Shown here: one piece after another, positions 41,738-51,341 of the stretch | How positions within the stretch are numbered: position 1 is the first letter of the stretch | Layout of the letters: the number at the start of each line of letters is the position of its first letter | Source: Dongia mobilis | GTDB taxonomy: Bacteria > Pseudomonadota > Alphaproteobacteria > Dongiales > Dongiaceae | Direction of reading: 5' to 3' | Length of the DNA stretch: 64,000 nt | NCBI RefSeq assembly: GCF_004363235.1 | Contig: NZ_SNYW01000007.1 | Coordinates: 62,001-126,000, forward strand | Position numbers and translations under genes: made by a program | The notes under the pieces: model-generated | The model's database searches: none | What the model was told of the DNA's origin: nothing | The model's input: only the letters and a program-made list of their open reading frames with translations

Positions 41738-43213
41738 ATGGCCGAATCGACGGCGTCGACGGAAAAAGCCGCCAGCCCTGCCGGCAGCGACAAGCTGACC
41801 CTGTTGCCCCTGATCGCCCTGGTCGTCGGCTCGATGATCGGTGGCGGTGTGTTCAACCTCCCCTCCGACATGTCGGGACGCGCGTCTCCCGGCGCCATCA
41901 TCATCGGCTGGCTGATAACTGGTTTCGGCATGTTGATGTTGGCCTTCGTCTATCAAAGCCTTGCCGTCCGCAAGCCGCAGCTCAATGCCGGCCCCTATGC
42001 TTATGCCCGGGCCGGTTTCGGTACCTATATCGGATTCAACAGCGCCTGGGGCTATTGGCTCAGCGCCTTCCTCGGCAACGTTGCCTATGCGGTGGCGATC
42101 TTCTCCGCGCTCTCCTATTTCTTCCCGATCTTCGGCGGCGGCAACAACCTTGCCTCCATAGCCGGGGCATCAATCTGCCTGTGGCTGGTCCACGGGCTGG
42201 TGCTGAAGGGGATCAAGCAGGCAGCCTTCATCAACGCGGTGACGACGATTGCGAAGCTGGTTCCCCTGTTCCTCTTCATCCTGCTGGCCATCGTCGGCTT
42301 CAACCTCGACAAGATTTCCTTTGACTTCTGGGGCCAAGGCGGCACCGACGGCTCCGCCGGCTTGGGTTCGGTCCTGGACCAAGTCAAAGGAACCATGCTG
42401 GTCACCCTTTGGGTCTTCATCGGCATCGAGGGGGCCAGCGTCTATTCCGCCCGCGCCGCGAAGCGGTCCGATGTCGGCCGCGCCACGGTGATCGGATTCC
42501 TCGGTGCCCTCGGCATCTATGTGCTGGTCTCGCTGCTTGCGGCCGGGGTCATGACCCAGCCGGAACTCTCGGGGCTCAAGGTGCCCTCGATGGCGGGCGT
42601 GTTCGAGACCCTGGTCGGACCCTGGGGTGCTGCCCTCATCAATTTCGGCCTCATTCTCTCCGTAGGTGGGGCCTTTCTGTCCTGGACGCTGCTATGTGCC
42701 GAGATTCCCTATAGCTGCGGCCAGGACGGAACCTTTCCCAAATGGTTCGCGCGCGAAAACAGCAACGGTGCCCCGGCCAACGCGCTCTGGGCGACCAATC
42801 TGCTGATCCAGGCATTCCTGGTTCTCAGCCTGTTTTCCCAAAGCGCCTACCAGTTCTTCTATTTCATCGCCTCGGTCGCGATCCTGCCGCCTTATGTCTT
42901 CTCAGGCGCCTACGCCCTGAAGCTGGCGCTGAGCGGCGAGGGTTACGCAGGCGGCAACGGCCGTGGCCGCGATGTCGTGGTTGGTGCTCTGGCGACACTT
43001 TACGGCCTGTGGCTGGTCTATGCCGCAGGGCTCGACTACCTGCTGATGTGCACGGTGCTCTTCGCACCCGGCATCGCGATCTATGTCATGGCCCGGCGCG
43101 AGCGTGGCCAGGCACCTTTCGTCGGCGGCGAGGTCGCGGTCGCGGTCGTTATTGCGATCCTCGCCCTGGTCGCGATCTGGCTGATGTGGACCGGCCGGAT
43201 CAGCCCCCTCTGA
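41738..43213 (+). CDS. arcD: Arginine/ornithine antiporter
   Basis: ArcD exchanges external arginine for ornithine, feeding the deiminase pathway without energy cost. The 491-residue protein of the APC superfamily has about 12-13 membrane helices, with the first-helix glycine motif VVGSMIGGGVFNLPSDM (about 29-45) typical of amino-acid antiporters. GGGAGG precedes the ATG. It is first in arcD-A-B-C, 33 bases before arcA. Confidence 0.92.
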   Translation: MAESTASTEKAASPAGSDKLTLLPLIALVVGSMIGGGVFNLPSDMSGRASPGAIIIGWLITGFGMLMLAFVYQSLAVRKPQLNAGPYAYARAGFGTYIGFNSAWGYWLSAFLGNVAYAVAIFSALSYFFPIFGGGNNLASIAGASICLWLVHGLVLKGIKQAAFINAVTTIAKLVPLFLFILLAIVGFNLDKISFDFWGQGGTDGSAGLGSVLDQVKGTMLVTLWVFIGIEGASVYSARAAKRSDVGRATVIGFLGALGIYVLVSLLAAGVMTQPELSGLKVPSMAGVFETLVGPWGAALINFGLILSVGGAFLSWTLLCAEIPYSCGQDGTFPKWFARENSNGAPANALWATNLLIQAFLVLSLFSQSAYQFFYFIASVAILPPYVFSGAYALKLALSGEGYAGGNGRGRDVVVGALATLYGLWLVYAAGLDYLLMCTVLFAPGIAIYVMARRERGQAPFVGGEVAVAVVIAILALVAIWLMWTGRISPL

Positions 43214-43246
43214 CAAATCTGCCAATCCACACCCAGGAGACAGACA

Positions 43247-44476
43247 ATGCGCACATTCGGCGTGCATTCGGAAGTCGGGAAGCTTCGGACCGTTATGGTC
43301 TGCCGCCCGTCGCTTGCCCATCAGCGCCTGACCCCGGCTAATTGCCACGATCTGCTCTATGACGACGTGATCTGGGTGCACGAAGCACAGAAGGACCATT
43401 ACGACTTCACCCTGAAGATGCGGGAGCGCGGCGTCGAGGTGCTGGAGCTTCACGACCTCCTGGCGGAAACGCTGGCCGACAAGGAGGCGCGGAAGTTCGT
43501 GCTCGACCGGCGCGTCACCAGGCATTCGGTCGGCATCGCCAATTCCGCCGTCATCCGTCCCTGGCTCGACGACTTGCCGGCGGACAAGCTCGCCACGCAT
43601 CTGATCGGCGGGATCGCCATCTCCGATCTGCCGGACAGTGCCGCCCAGCGCATGCTGGCCGAGGCCTTCGGTGGCACCGAATTCATCCTGCCGCCAATTC
43701 CCAACACGCTCTTCCAGCGCGACCCGTCCTGCTGGATCTATGGTGGCGTCACCTGCAACCCGATGTACTGGCCCGCGCGCCAGCCGGAAACGCTGCTGCA
43801 GCGCGCGGTCTACAAGTTCCACCCCACCTTCAAGGGCGGTGCCTTCAAGATCTGGTGGGGCGATTCGGACGAACAGTTCACTGGCGCCTCGATGGAAGGC
43901 GGCGACGTGATGCCGGTCGGCAAGGGCGTCGTGCTCATCGGCATGGGCGAGCGCACGACCCACCAGGCGGTCGGCCAGGTGGCGCAGAGCCTGTTCAAGA
44001 ACAAGGCGGCGACACGCGTCATCGGCTGCCTGATGCCGAAGAGCCGGGCTGCCATGCATCTCGATACCGTGTTCAGCTTCTGTGATCGCGACCTCGTTAC
44101 CGTGTTCCGCGAGGTGGTCGACCAGATCCGCTGCTACAGCGTTTATCCCGAGGGGGATGACGGGCGTTTCAAGGTAGTGGCCGAGCCCAAGCCACTGCTC
44201 GAAGTCGTGCGTGAGGCGCTGGGCCTCAAGGAACTTCGCGTCGTCGGCACCGGCGGCGACAGCTATGAGGCCGAGCGCGAGCAATGGGATGACGGCAACA
44301 ACGTCGTGGCGCTGGAGCCGGGCGTGGTGGTTGCCTATGACCGCAACATCTACACCAACACCCTGCTGCGCAAGGCGGGCATCGAGGTGATCACCATCCG
44401 CGGTGCCGAGCTCGGCCGCGGGCGCGGCGGCGGGCATTGCATGACCTGCCCGATCTGGCGCGACCCGGCCTACTGA
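43247..44476 (+). CDS. arcA: Arginine deiminase
   Basis: ArcA converts arginine to citrulline and ammonia. The 409-residue protein has the guanidine-modifying fold. Visible catalytic features are the N-terminal [18 protein letters not shown], the FQRDPSCWI and MEGGDVMPV loops with acidic residues, a HLDTVFSF histidine segment, and the nucleophile Cys398 in GGGHCMTCP near the end. AGGAGA precedes the ATG. Ammonia release may also serve acid tolerance, which fits the antiporter at the end of the cluster. Confidence 0.97.
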   Translation: MRTFGVHSEVGKLRTVMVCRPSLAHQRLTPANCHDLLYDDVIWVHEAQKDHYDFTLKMRERGVEVLELHDLLAETLADKEARKFVLDRRVTRHSVGIANSAVIRPWLDDLPADKLATHLIGGIAISDLPDSAAQRMLAEAFGGTEFILPPIPNTLFQRDPSCWIYGGVTCNPMYWPARQPETLLQRAVYKFHPTFKGGAFKIWWGDSDEQFTGASMEGGDVMPVGKGVVLIGMGERTTHQAVGQVAQSLFKNKAATRVIGCLMPKSRAAMHLDTVFSFCDRDLVTVFREVVDQIRCYSVYPEGDDGRFKVVAEPKPLLEVVREALGLKELRVVGTGGDSYEAEREQWDDGNNVVALEPGVVVAYDRNIYTNTLLRKAGIEVITIRGAELGRGRGGGHCMTCPIWRDPAY

Positions 44477-44507
44477 TCGTCATTTTCCAGGAAGAAAGGG
44501 CAGTTTC

Positions 44508-45512
44508 ATGAGCTTCAACCTGCGCAACCGCTCCCTCCTCACCGTCCAGGACTACACGCCGCGCGAGTTCCGCTACGTGCTCGATCTGGCGCGTGACCTC
44601 AAGCGCGCAAAATATGCTCGCACCGAGCAGAAGCACCTGGAAGGCAAGGAAATCTGCCTGATCTTCGAGAAGACATCGACGCGCACGCGCTGTGCCTTCG
44701 AGGTCGCCTGCTACGACCAGGGCGCCAACGTCACCTATCTCGACCCGGCGGGATCGCAGATAGGGCACAAGGAATCCTTCAAGGACACGGCCCGTGTTCT
44801 CGGACGCATGTATGACGCGATCGAGTATCGCGGCTCGGCGCAGCAGGGGGTCGAGCAACTCGCCAAATATGCCGGCGTCCCGGTCTATAACGGTCTCACG
44901 GACGAATACCATCCGACCCAGATGCTGGCCGACGTCATGACCATGCGCGAGCACAGCGACAAGCCGATCGCCGAGATCAAGTATGCCTATGTCGGTGACA
45001 CGCGATCCAACATGGGGCATTCCCTGATGATCGTCGGCTGCCTGATGGGCATGGATGTCCGCATCTGCGGACCGAAATCGCTCTGGCCGTCGGACGAATA
45101 CCGCAAGATCGCCGAGGATCTGGCGGCGAAATCGGGGGCCCGGCTGCTCATCACCGATGACACCGCGGCTGCCGTAAAAGGCGTCGATTTCATCCACACG
45201 GATGTCTGGGTGTCGATGGGTGAACCCAAGGAGGTCTGGAAAGAGCGCATCAAGCTGCTGACGCCCTACCAGGTCAATTCCGCCCTTATGAAAGCCAGTG
45301 GCAATCCGCAGGTCAAGTTCATGCACTGCCTGCCGGCCTTCCACGACACCGAGACGACGCTCGGCAAACAGATCGCCCAGGATTATGGCATGTCGAACGG
45401 CCTCGAGGTCACCAACGACGTGTTCGAATCGGAAGCCAACGTCGCCTTCGAGCAGGCGGAGAACCGCATGCACACGATCAAGGCGCTGCTGGTCGCCACC
45501 CTCGGGGATTGA
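44508..45512 (+). CDS. arcB: Ornithine carbamoyltransferase, catabolic
   Basis: ArcB splits citrulline with phosphate into ornithine and carbamoyl phosphate. At 334 residues it is of the ArcB/OTC type. The carbamoyl-phosphate loop STRTR is at residues 57-61, and the ornithine-binding HCLPAFHD is near residue 272. Genomic context with arcA and arcC favours the catabolic direction over arginine biosynthesis. It starts 31 bases after arcA with an AGGAAG-type site, and arcC follows after four bases. Confidence 0.96.
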   Translation: MSFNLRNRSLLTVQDYTPREFRYVLDLARDLKRAKYARTEQKHLEGKEICLIFEKTSTRTRCAFEVACYDQGANVTYLDPAGSQIGHKESFKDTARVLGRMYDAIEYRGSAQQGVEQLAKYAGVPVYNGLTDEYHPTQMLADVMTMREHSDKPIAEIKYAYVGDTRSNMGHSLMIVGCLMGMDVRICGPKSLWPSDEYRKIAEDLAAKSGARLLITDDTAAAVKGVDFIHTDVWVSMGEPKEVWKERIKLLTPYQVNSALMKASGNPQVKFMHCLPAFHDTETTLGKQIAQDYGMSNGLEVTNDVFESEANVAFEQAENRMHTIKALLVATLGD

Positions 45513-45516
45513 GGCC

Positions 45517-46455
45517 ATGCGTATCGTGGTAGCCCTGGGCGGCAATGCCCTGCTGAAACGCGGCGAACCGATGACCGCCGAGGTGCAGCGTGCCAATACG
45601 CGGGTAGCGGCCCGCGCCCTCGCGCCCGTGGCCCAGGAGCACCAGCTGGTCATCAGCCATGGGAACGGCCCCCAGGTCGGCCATCTGGCGCTGCAGGGTG
45701 CTGCCTACAAGCCGGACGAGGCCTATCCGCTCGACATCCTGGGGGCCGAGACCGAGGGCATGATCGGCTACATGATCGAGCAGGAACTCGGCAACCTGCT
45801 TCCTTTCGAGGTGCCGTTCGCGACGATCCTCACCATGGTCGAGGTGGACGGCGACGATCCAGGCTTCCGCAACCCGACCAAGTTCGTAGGGCCGATCTAC
45901 GATGCCACTGCGGCCGAGCGAATCAAGGCCGAGAAGGGTTGGACATTCAAGCAGGACGGCGACAAATGGCGCCGCGTCGTGGCGTCCCCGGCACCCAAGC
46001 GAATCTTCGAGTTGCGGCCGATCAAATGGCTGCTGGAGAAGGGCACCATCGTCATCTGTGCCGGCGGCGGCGGCATTCCGACCATGTACAAGAAAGGTGC
46101 CGTGCGGGAATTGATCGGCGTCGAGGCGGTGATCGACAAGGACCTCTGCTCGGAGCTGCTGGCGCGGGAGGTCGGCGCCGAGATGTTGATCATGGCGACC
46201 GACGTCAACGCCGTCTACGAGAACTGGGGCAAGCCTGACGCGCGTGCGCTGCACAAGGCGCATCCCGATGCCATTGCGGCGGAGTCCTTTCCGGCGGGCT
46301 CGATGGGGCCGAAAGTCGCGGCGGCACGCCAGTTTGCCGCCGAAGAGGGGCGCATCGCCGCGATCGGCGCGCTGGCCGATATACCAGCCATCATCCGTGG
46401 CGAGAAGGGCACCGTGATCAGCCGGTCTTTCAACGGATTGACGTGGCACCCTTGA
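45517..46455 (+). CDS. arcC: Carbamate kinase
   Basis: ArcC transfers phosphate from carbamoyl phosphate to ADP, the ATP-yielding step of the pathway. The start at 45517 gives 312 residues, the family's usual size; the longer frame overlaps arcB as a shadow. The amino-acid kinase fold is shown by [13 protein letters not shown] (residues 3-15), SHGNGPQVG, and the glycine loop ICAGGGGIP, with [11 protein letters not shown] near the nucleotide site. The next gene starts within or directly after its stop codon. Confidence 0.95.
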   Translation: MRIVVALGGNALLKRGEPMTAEVQRANTRVAARALAPVAQEHQLVISHGNGPQVGHLALQGAAYKPDEAYPLDILGAETEGMIGYMIEQELGNLLPFEVPFATILTMVEVDGDDPGFRNPTKFVGPIYDATAAERIKAEKGWTFKQDGDKWRRVVASPAPKRIFELRPIKWLLEKGTIVICAGGGGIPTMYKKGAVRELIGVEAVIDKDLCSELLAREVGAEMLIMATDVNAVYENWGKPDARALHKAHPDAIAAESFPAGSMGPKVAAARQFAAEEGRIAAIGALADIPAIIRGEKGTVISRSFNGLTWHP

Positions 46456-46457
46456 CC

Positions 46458-47939
46458 ATGGCAGCGGGTTCCAACGGCTCCCAAGAAGCGCCATCCGGCC
46501 GCCGCCCGGTGCGGCCGCCGAGCCTGATCGATGCATTGATCCCGCTGGCGGCGCTGGTTGCCCTGCTTAGTGTTTCCTATGTCCTGTTCGGCGACCGCGC
46601 CTCGGCCGGCCCCAACCAGATCGCGCTCCTGTTCTGCGGGATCATCGCAGCGAGCATCGCCTACAAGAATGGCATGAAATGGGATGGCATCCGCCAGGCG
46701 GTGGTCGACGGCATGGCGACCGGCCTGACCGCCATCATGATTCTGCTGGCGGTGGGTGCGCTGATTGGCACCTGGGCAATGTGCGGTACGATCATGTCGA
46801 TGGTCTATTATGGTCTGCACATCCTCAATCCGAATTTCTTCTTTGCGTCCACCGCGCTCATCTGCGCAATCGTCGGCTTCAGCATCGGCAGTTCGTGGAC
46901 GGTCGCCGGTACCATCGGCGTCGGCCTGATGGGGGTCGCTGCCAGCATGGGTCTTTCACTGGAGATCACGGCCGGTGCCATCATTTCCGGCTCCTACTTC
47001 GGGGACAAGGCATCCCCGCTTTCGGATACAGCCAATCTGGCGACTGCTGTCGCAGGCTCAAGTATCTACGACCATATCCGCGAATCGCTCTGGACGTCGG
47101 TGCCGGCCCTGCTGATCGCGGTGGTCGGTTTCAGCCTGCTGGGCGCCCCGGGCGATTTCGACGCGACCGTCATCCTGATGCGCATCGACGAGGCATTTCC
47201 TGTCTCGCTCTGGGGATTCACGCCCTTGCTGCTGGTGCTGGCGATGGCAATTCTGCGCTTCCCGCCTTTTGTCACCATTTTCATGGGCGCGCTTGCTGGC
47301 GGCATCTTGGCTGCGATCGAGAATTCCGGCAGCGTCATTGCATTTGCCAATGCCGCGGATCTGCCGGCGGGTCTTGCACTGGTCAAGGGCGTGTGGTCGG
47401 CCATGGCCTGGGGCTATTCGGTCGAGAGCGGCGACGCGGCAATCGATGCCATGCTGTCTCGGGGCGGGATGGCCAGCATGATGGGCACGGTCTGGCTGAT
47501 CCTGACGGCGCTGGCCTTTGGTGCCACCGTCGAGCATGCCGGATTGCTCAGCCGGCTGATCGACCCGATCATAAGACGGGTACGTTCCGTGGCCGGATTG
47601 GTGGCGTCGCTGGTCGGCACCTGTGTCGTCGCCAACGGGGTGACGTCGGACCAGTACATTGCCATCGCCCTGCCAGGCCGGCTGTTCCGCCTGCCGTTCC
47701 GGGAACGCGGCCTGGCTCCGGTCATGCTGTCGCGTGTCGTAGGTGATTCCGCCACCGTCACCTCGCCGCTCATTCCCTGGAATTCCTGCGGCGCCTATAT
47801 GGCGGCAGCACTCGGCGTCGCCACCACGGCCTTTGCCGGCTATTGTTTCTTCAACCTGCTCAACCCGGTGATCACCATTCTGTTCACGCTGATGGGTTGG
47901 CGCGTGATCCGCCAAGCCGGCGATGCCGGGGGAAAGTGA
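46458..47939 (+). CDS. NhaC-like Na+/H+ antiporter
   Basis: The protein (493 residues from the ATG at 46458; a GTG at 46443 inside arcC is an alternative) is a polytopic carrier of the NhaC/ion transporter superfamily. Diagnostic segments are GSSWTVAGTIGVGLMG, GSYFGDKASPLSDTANLA and the mirrored ANGVTSDQYIAIALPGRLF. Because it directly follows arcC with no gap, it is probably co-transcribed with the arc genes. It could act in pH or Na+ balance during arginine breakdown, or be an amino-acid/H+ carrier of the same fold. Neither start has a strong ribosome site, so coupling to arcC is likely. Confidence 0.85.
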   Translation: MAAGSNGSQEAPSGRRPVRPPSLIDALIPLAALVALLSVSYVLFGDRASAGPNQIALLFCGIIAASIAYKNGMKWDGIRQAVVDGMATGLTAIMILLAVGALIGTWAMCGTIMSMVYYGLHILNPNFFFASTALICAIVGFSIGSSWTVAGTIGVGLMGVAASMGLSLEITAGAIISGSYFGDKASPLSDTANLATAVAGSSIYDHIRESLWTSVPALLIAVVGFSLLGAPGDFDATVILMRIDEAFPVSLWGFTPLLLVLAMAILRFPPFVTIFMGALAGGILAAIENSGSVIAFANAADLPAGLALVKGVWSAMAWGYSVESGDAAIDAMLSRGGMASMMGTVWLILTALAFGATVEHAGLLSRLIDPIIRRVRSVAGLVASLVGTCVVANGVTSDQYIAIALPGRLFRLPFRERGLAPVMLSRVVGDSATVTSPLIPWNSCGAYMAAALGVATTAFAGYCFFNLLNPVITILFTLMGWRVIRQAGDAGGK

Positions 47940-47943
47940 ACCG

Positions 47944-47988
47944 GATCTGATGACCGGCAGGCCGCTTGCCAGTCGCGGGAATCAGATC
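47944..47988. terminator. Inverted repeat between convergent nhaC-like and TPR genes
   Basis: GATCTGAT (47944-47951) pairs perfectly with ATCAGATC (47981-47988), with a further GGCA/TGCC pairing inside. It sits between convergent genes and includes the last codons of the minus-strand gene. There is no T-run, so it may act only as an mRNA-end structure. Confidence 0.3.
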
Positions 47989-49781
47989 GCAAGCCCTGCC
48001 TTGCGCAGGCCGTCAACAATGGCCTCGATGAGGTCCGGCATCATGTTGCGCTTGGCGAGGTCGGTCCGCGCATTGCTGCCATATTGCGGATCGATGCGCA
48101 GGATGTCGGCGACGGCCTCGGCAGCACGGGACAGTTCCCCCAACTGACCGAGAGCGGCGGCCCGGGCAACATGGCTGTAGATCGTCGTCGCAGCTCCCAT
48201 CTGCTCGGCCTGTGCCAGGGCATTGCGATAATTGCCGGTCATATAGGCATGCAGGAAATGGACAGCGCGGTAGCCGCTGGGAGCCGAAGGGTCGCGCTGA
48301 TACGCTTCGTTGGTCAGCGCCAGGGCCCTATCCCATTGGCCAAGCTGGGCGTAGCGCAGGCCGAGATCCGCCATCAACTCGGCGTTGTTGGGGTTGAACG
48401 ACAGGCCGCGTTCCGCCGTCGCTATGCTCTCATCGATCCGATGCTGGAACCAGAGGGACAGCGAAAGAGCCAGATAGGGCTGGCTGCTGCGCGGCTCGAG
48501 TTGCTCTGCCTTGCGGGCAAGCTCTTCCGCACGCGCCAGGGCGGTGCCCGCCGCATCGCCCCCGCCAAACCCGAATCGGTATCGGTCGACATTCATCAGG
48601 GCGAGGGCGCTGTAGGCCGGGGCGAATCCGGGCTCTCTGGCGATCGACCGCTCCAGGCATTCCCAGGTGTCGTCGAAACTGTTGCGGGCATAACTGCGCC
48701 AATAGGTGCGGAACGAGATGACGCATTGGTAGGACGACAGGTTGATCGAAGGCTTGTGCGCGATCTCCTTCTGGAATTCATCAAGAAGGACGCCATCGGG
48801 CTGGGCCAGAACGTTGACGATGTTCCGACTGATCGATTGGGTTGCCGCTATGATGCCGGAGGGTGACAGGGTCTCCTCCCGGGTCCAGGCCCAAAGGCTG
48901 CGTCCCGTTGCCTGCTCGGTCAGCATGATGTTGATTCGGATCGATCTGTCGGTTGCCTGCACCGTGCCGGCCAGGACGAAATCCGGGGTTCGGGTCAAGT
49001 CGGGCGTATCGGTGACCGAGTGGGGCAACGCGTTGCGCGGGCCGAACACGAAGAAATCCTCAAAGCGTGTCAGCTGGGAGATGATCTCGTAGGTCATTCC
49101 CGTGGCGATATAGGCATAACGATTGTCGATATCGACGTTTTCGAAGGGCAGCACCATGATCGACGGGCGCTCGAGCGCGGTTCCGCGTGCATCCGGCAGC
49201 GATCCCTGGAACCGGCCGCCGACATAGGCGACGGCAATCAAGGCCAGCACCAAGGCGGCAAACAGACCGATGGCAAGCCGTCGGTATTTCCAGGCTGGCG
49301 CGGCAATACCTGCATCCATCGCCGCCGGCACAGGTCTCGGGGTTTCTGCCGGCAAGGGTGGCCGGACTGAACTGGAATCGACCTCTTCCGGTGCTACAGA
49401 GGAGAAAGTCGGGATGTAGGAGCCCTTCGGCATATCGACCCGGATCCGGTCGTGCTTGCCGGCAGTAAGGTAGTAATGCTCGATCGCCCGGCGCAGGCGG
49501 CTTGCCTCGATGCGCACAATCGGGTCGGTCAGCGGGTCGAAATCTTCGCCGCGATCGAACACGGCCAGCGCGATGGTGTAAGCCTTGATCCGCGCCGCAC
49601 GACCGGCCAGCGTCTCGTCAACGACATAGGAGAGAAAGCGGCGGTTTCGGGCCGAGGCATCGAACTCGGGGCGCGACATCATCAACTCGATCTGCGCCCG
49701 CACTGCTTCGGCGTCGGGATATTCTGTCGCGCCACGCATTGCTGCAGGATCGAGATGAACCGGTGCGACTTGCCCTGACAT
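47982..49781 (-). CDS. Membrane-anchored TPR protein, regulator-like (TolB/FlgO-like plus TPR)
   Basis: The 599-residue protein has a cytoplasmic N-terminal domain (about 15-130) with the often-seen pattern RNRRFLSYVVDETLAGRAARI and DPIVRIEASRLRRAIEHYY. One membrane helix (about 170-190) follows, then an FlgO/TolB-N-like domain (about 205-345, SIMVLPFENVDIDNRYAYIA) and TPR helices (about 365-595). This layout is common among alphaproteobacterial proteins annotated as adenylate-cyclase-like or transcriptional regulators. A cyclase domain is absent, and DNA binding is unproven. ATG 49781 is used; a longer start at 49847 is possible. A perfect FNR-type box lies upstream. Confidence 0.78.
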   Translation of the reverse strand: MSGQVAPVHLDPAAMRGATEYPDAEAVRAQIELMMSRPEFDASARNRRFLSYVVDETLAGRAARIKAYTIALAVFDRGEDFDPLTDPIVRIEASRLRRAIEHYYLTAGKHDRIRVDMPKGSYIPTFSSVAPEEVDSSSVRPPLPAETPRPVPAAMDAGIAAPAWKYRRLAIGLFAALVLALIAVAYVGGRFQGSLPDARGTALERPSIMVLPFENVDIDNRYAYIATGMTYEIISQLTRFEDFFVFGPRNALPHSVTDTPDLTRTPDFVLAGTVQATDRSIRINIMLTEQATGRSLWAWTREETLSPSGIIAATQSISRNIVNVLAQPDGVLLDEFQKEIAHKPSINLSSYQCVISFRTYWRSYARNSFDDTWECLERSIAREPGFAPAYSALALMNVDRYRFGFGGGDAAGTALARAEELARKAEQLEPRSSQPYLALSLSLWFQHRIDESIATAERGLSFNPNNAELMADLGLRYAQLGQWDRALALTNEAYQRDPSAPSGYRAVHFLHAYMTGNYRNALAQAEQMGAATTIYSHVARAAALGQLGELSRAAEAVADILRIDPQYGSNARTDLAKRNMMPDLIEAIVDGLRKAGLAI

Positions 49782-49901
49782 GCGACGGCACCCTTCACTG
49801 GATGGAGCAGCGCACCTGCCGTAACCCCGGCTCGACGGTCGTTGCATCTTCCAAGAGTTTCACTCTTTGATACTTTTACGTGGCCGTGCAATCAGAAGTC
49901 A

Positions 49902-49915
49902 TTGATATGAATCAA
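49902..49915. promoter_or_regulatory. Perfect FNR/FixK-type box
   Basis: TTGAT-ATGA-ATCAA matches the FNR/Anr/FixK consensus at all ten defined positions. It lies 121 bases before the chosen start of the minus-strand TPR gene (55 before the alternative start at 49847) and 69 bases past the porin stop. The TPR gene is therefore the likely target. The shorter distance to 49847 mildly favours a promoter just upstream of that point. Confidence 0.6.
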
Positions 49916-49983
49916 CTTGAGTCGGGCTTCTAGCCGGGAATCTCTGGTTCCAGGAATAATTTCCGCTAACAGGCCGTTCTGTC

Positions 49984-51102
49984 CTAGAACGTGATCGCGG
50001 ATCCGATGGAGAACTCTATGGCGTCGTATTCGTCGCTGGGATCGGCGCCATCATCGGCCGCCTCGCCCCACGTGTAGAATATGCCGCCATCCAGACTGAT
50101 GCCGGGACCAAGGTCGTAATTCGCGGTAATGCCGGCACGGTCGATGACGTCATTGTCGCTGGAGCCGTTCTGCTCGATTTCTGCGTGGGCCCAGCCGCCG
50201 CCCACAGTCCACCTGTCGAAGCCGTAGGTAAGACCGACACCTGTCACCCAGATGTCGTTACCGGCGCCGTTGCCGTCATCAAGGAAGGTGCCTGCCGCAC
50301 CGATCGTCCAGGGCCCCAGCATGAAATTGGCGCCTGCGTTATAGCCGGCCTGTTCGGTGTCTCCCGGCGCTGCCCGATTGACATCACCTTCCCAATAAGC
50401 CGCGGCGCCGAGGTCGATGCCCCAGTCCTCGCCCTCATGGGTGAAATGCGCAGCGAGGGCGAAATTGTTGCTGGCCGAGCCGGCTGGCTTGTCCGGACGC
50501 CACGCGCCGTCGATGTTGTCGCCACCGTTATAGGTCTTTTCGTCATCATTCGGCGTGTAGGAGGCGGCAAAGCTGAAGCCACCCCATTGCGGCGAGAAAT
50601 AGACCAGCTTTTGTGGCTTGTCCTTGATAGTCAGCAGGTTTTCGGGATCAAAAAAACCGGGCGAGAGGGCCGCTCCGGTGGTTTCCGGGGAGTATGGTCC
50701 GAAATTCGAGGTGGAACCAGGCGGCAGCATGTACATGTTGCCCGCTGCGCCATCGACAACGCCGATCCTGAACTCGCCGAATCCGCCGCTGTAATGGGCA
50801 TAAGCCTGATCGATCTGGTCGCCATCCTCGTCGCCGCCCTCCAATTCAATCTTGGCGCCGACCGTTATCCCGTTATCGAGCGTGACGCTGCCGCTGAAAT
50901 GAAGCTCGGCATCGGTGCCGACGCCGGACAGGTTGATATTGTCGCCGGCTTCGCCGGCGCCGTCGTCGTCAAAGGCGACGCCAAAGGCGCTATAGATGAA
51001 CCCGCCGAGGCTAAGCTTGACGCCATCGCTGGCCAATGCCTGTCCGGTCAGCAAGTTGACGCCGATCAGTGCGGAACTCCCGATCAATAACTGGCGCATC
51101 AT
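49984..51102 (-). CDS. Outer-membrane porin
   Basis: The 372-residue protein is a general porin of the Gram-negative type. From the ATG at 51102 (GGAGGGG upstream) a signal peptide runs to ALASDG (about residue 25). The mature part alternates in beta-strand fashion with acidic, Gly-rich turns, and ends with Phe (GSAITF) as required for BAM recognition. The acidic loops (Asp/Glu-rich, for example EGGDEDGDQIDQAYAHYSG) suggest a cation-leaning pore, which is inference. It is divergent from the operon leading to the RND pump and has inverted repeats in its upstream region. Confidence 0.87.
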   Translation of the reverse strand: MMRQLLIGSSALIGVNLLTGQALASDGVKLSLGGFIYSAFGVAFDDDGAGEAGDNINLSGVGTDAELHFSGSVTLDNGITVGAKIELEGGDEDGDQIDQAYAHYSGGFGEFRIGVVDGAAGNMYMLPPGSTSNFGPYSPETTGAALSPGFFDPENLLTIKDKPQKLVYFSPQWGGFSFAASYTPNDDEKTYNGGDNIDGAWRPDKPAGSASNNFALAAHFTHEGEDWGIDLGAAAYWEGDVNRAAPGDTEQAGYNAGANFMLGPWTIGAAGTFLDDGNGAGNDIWVTGVGLTYGFDRWTVGGGWAHAEIEQNGSSDNDVIDRAGITANYDLGPGISLDGGIFYTWGEAADDGADPSDEYDAIEFSIGSAITF

Positions 51103-51123
51103 GGTTTTTTCCCCTCCACCTCG

Positions 51124-51163
51124 CCGTGTCACCGCTTCTCGGCGGCTCTGTTCCGTGACACGG
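51124..51163. repeat. Inverted repeat CCGTGTCAC-N22-GTGACACGG before the porin
   Basis: A perfect 9-base inverted repeat lies 22-61 bases before the porin start. At this distance it could be a stem-loop in the porin 5' leader or an operator. Porin leaders are common sRNA targets, but no sRNA gene is identified here. Confidence 0.45.
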
Positions 51164-51206
51164 TTGCCCATTTGTTTAATCATACTGCGTAGCTGCCAGG
51201 ATGCAG

Positions 51207-51232
51207 GTTACGGAACCCGGCTTTACCGTAAC
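51207..51232. promoter_or_regulatory. Dyad GTTACGG-N12-CCGTAAC between porin and RND operon
   Basis: A perfect 7-base dyad with a 12-base spacer, a form typical of dimer-binding sites, lies near the middle of the 239-base gap between the divergent porin and the small-gene/RND operon. Its right arm is part of TTACCGTAACG (51223-51233), the word also found in the palindrome before arcD. It could control both directions. Confidence 0.45.
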
Positions 51233-51341
51233 GTGCTTCGTTCTGCGCACCGGAACGATCAGCTTGGGAATAGCAGCTGGCTGGCCGGCAGTTCCCGGAT
51301 GCCCGCGAGTTGTCGCATCCCCAGCCTGGAAGGCGCCATGA

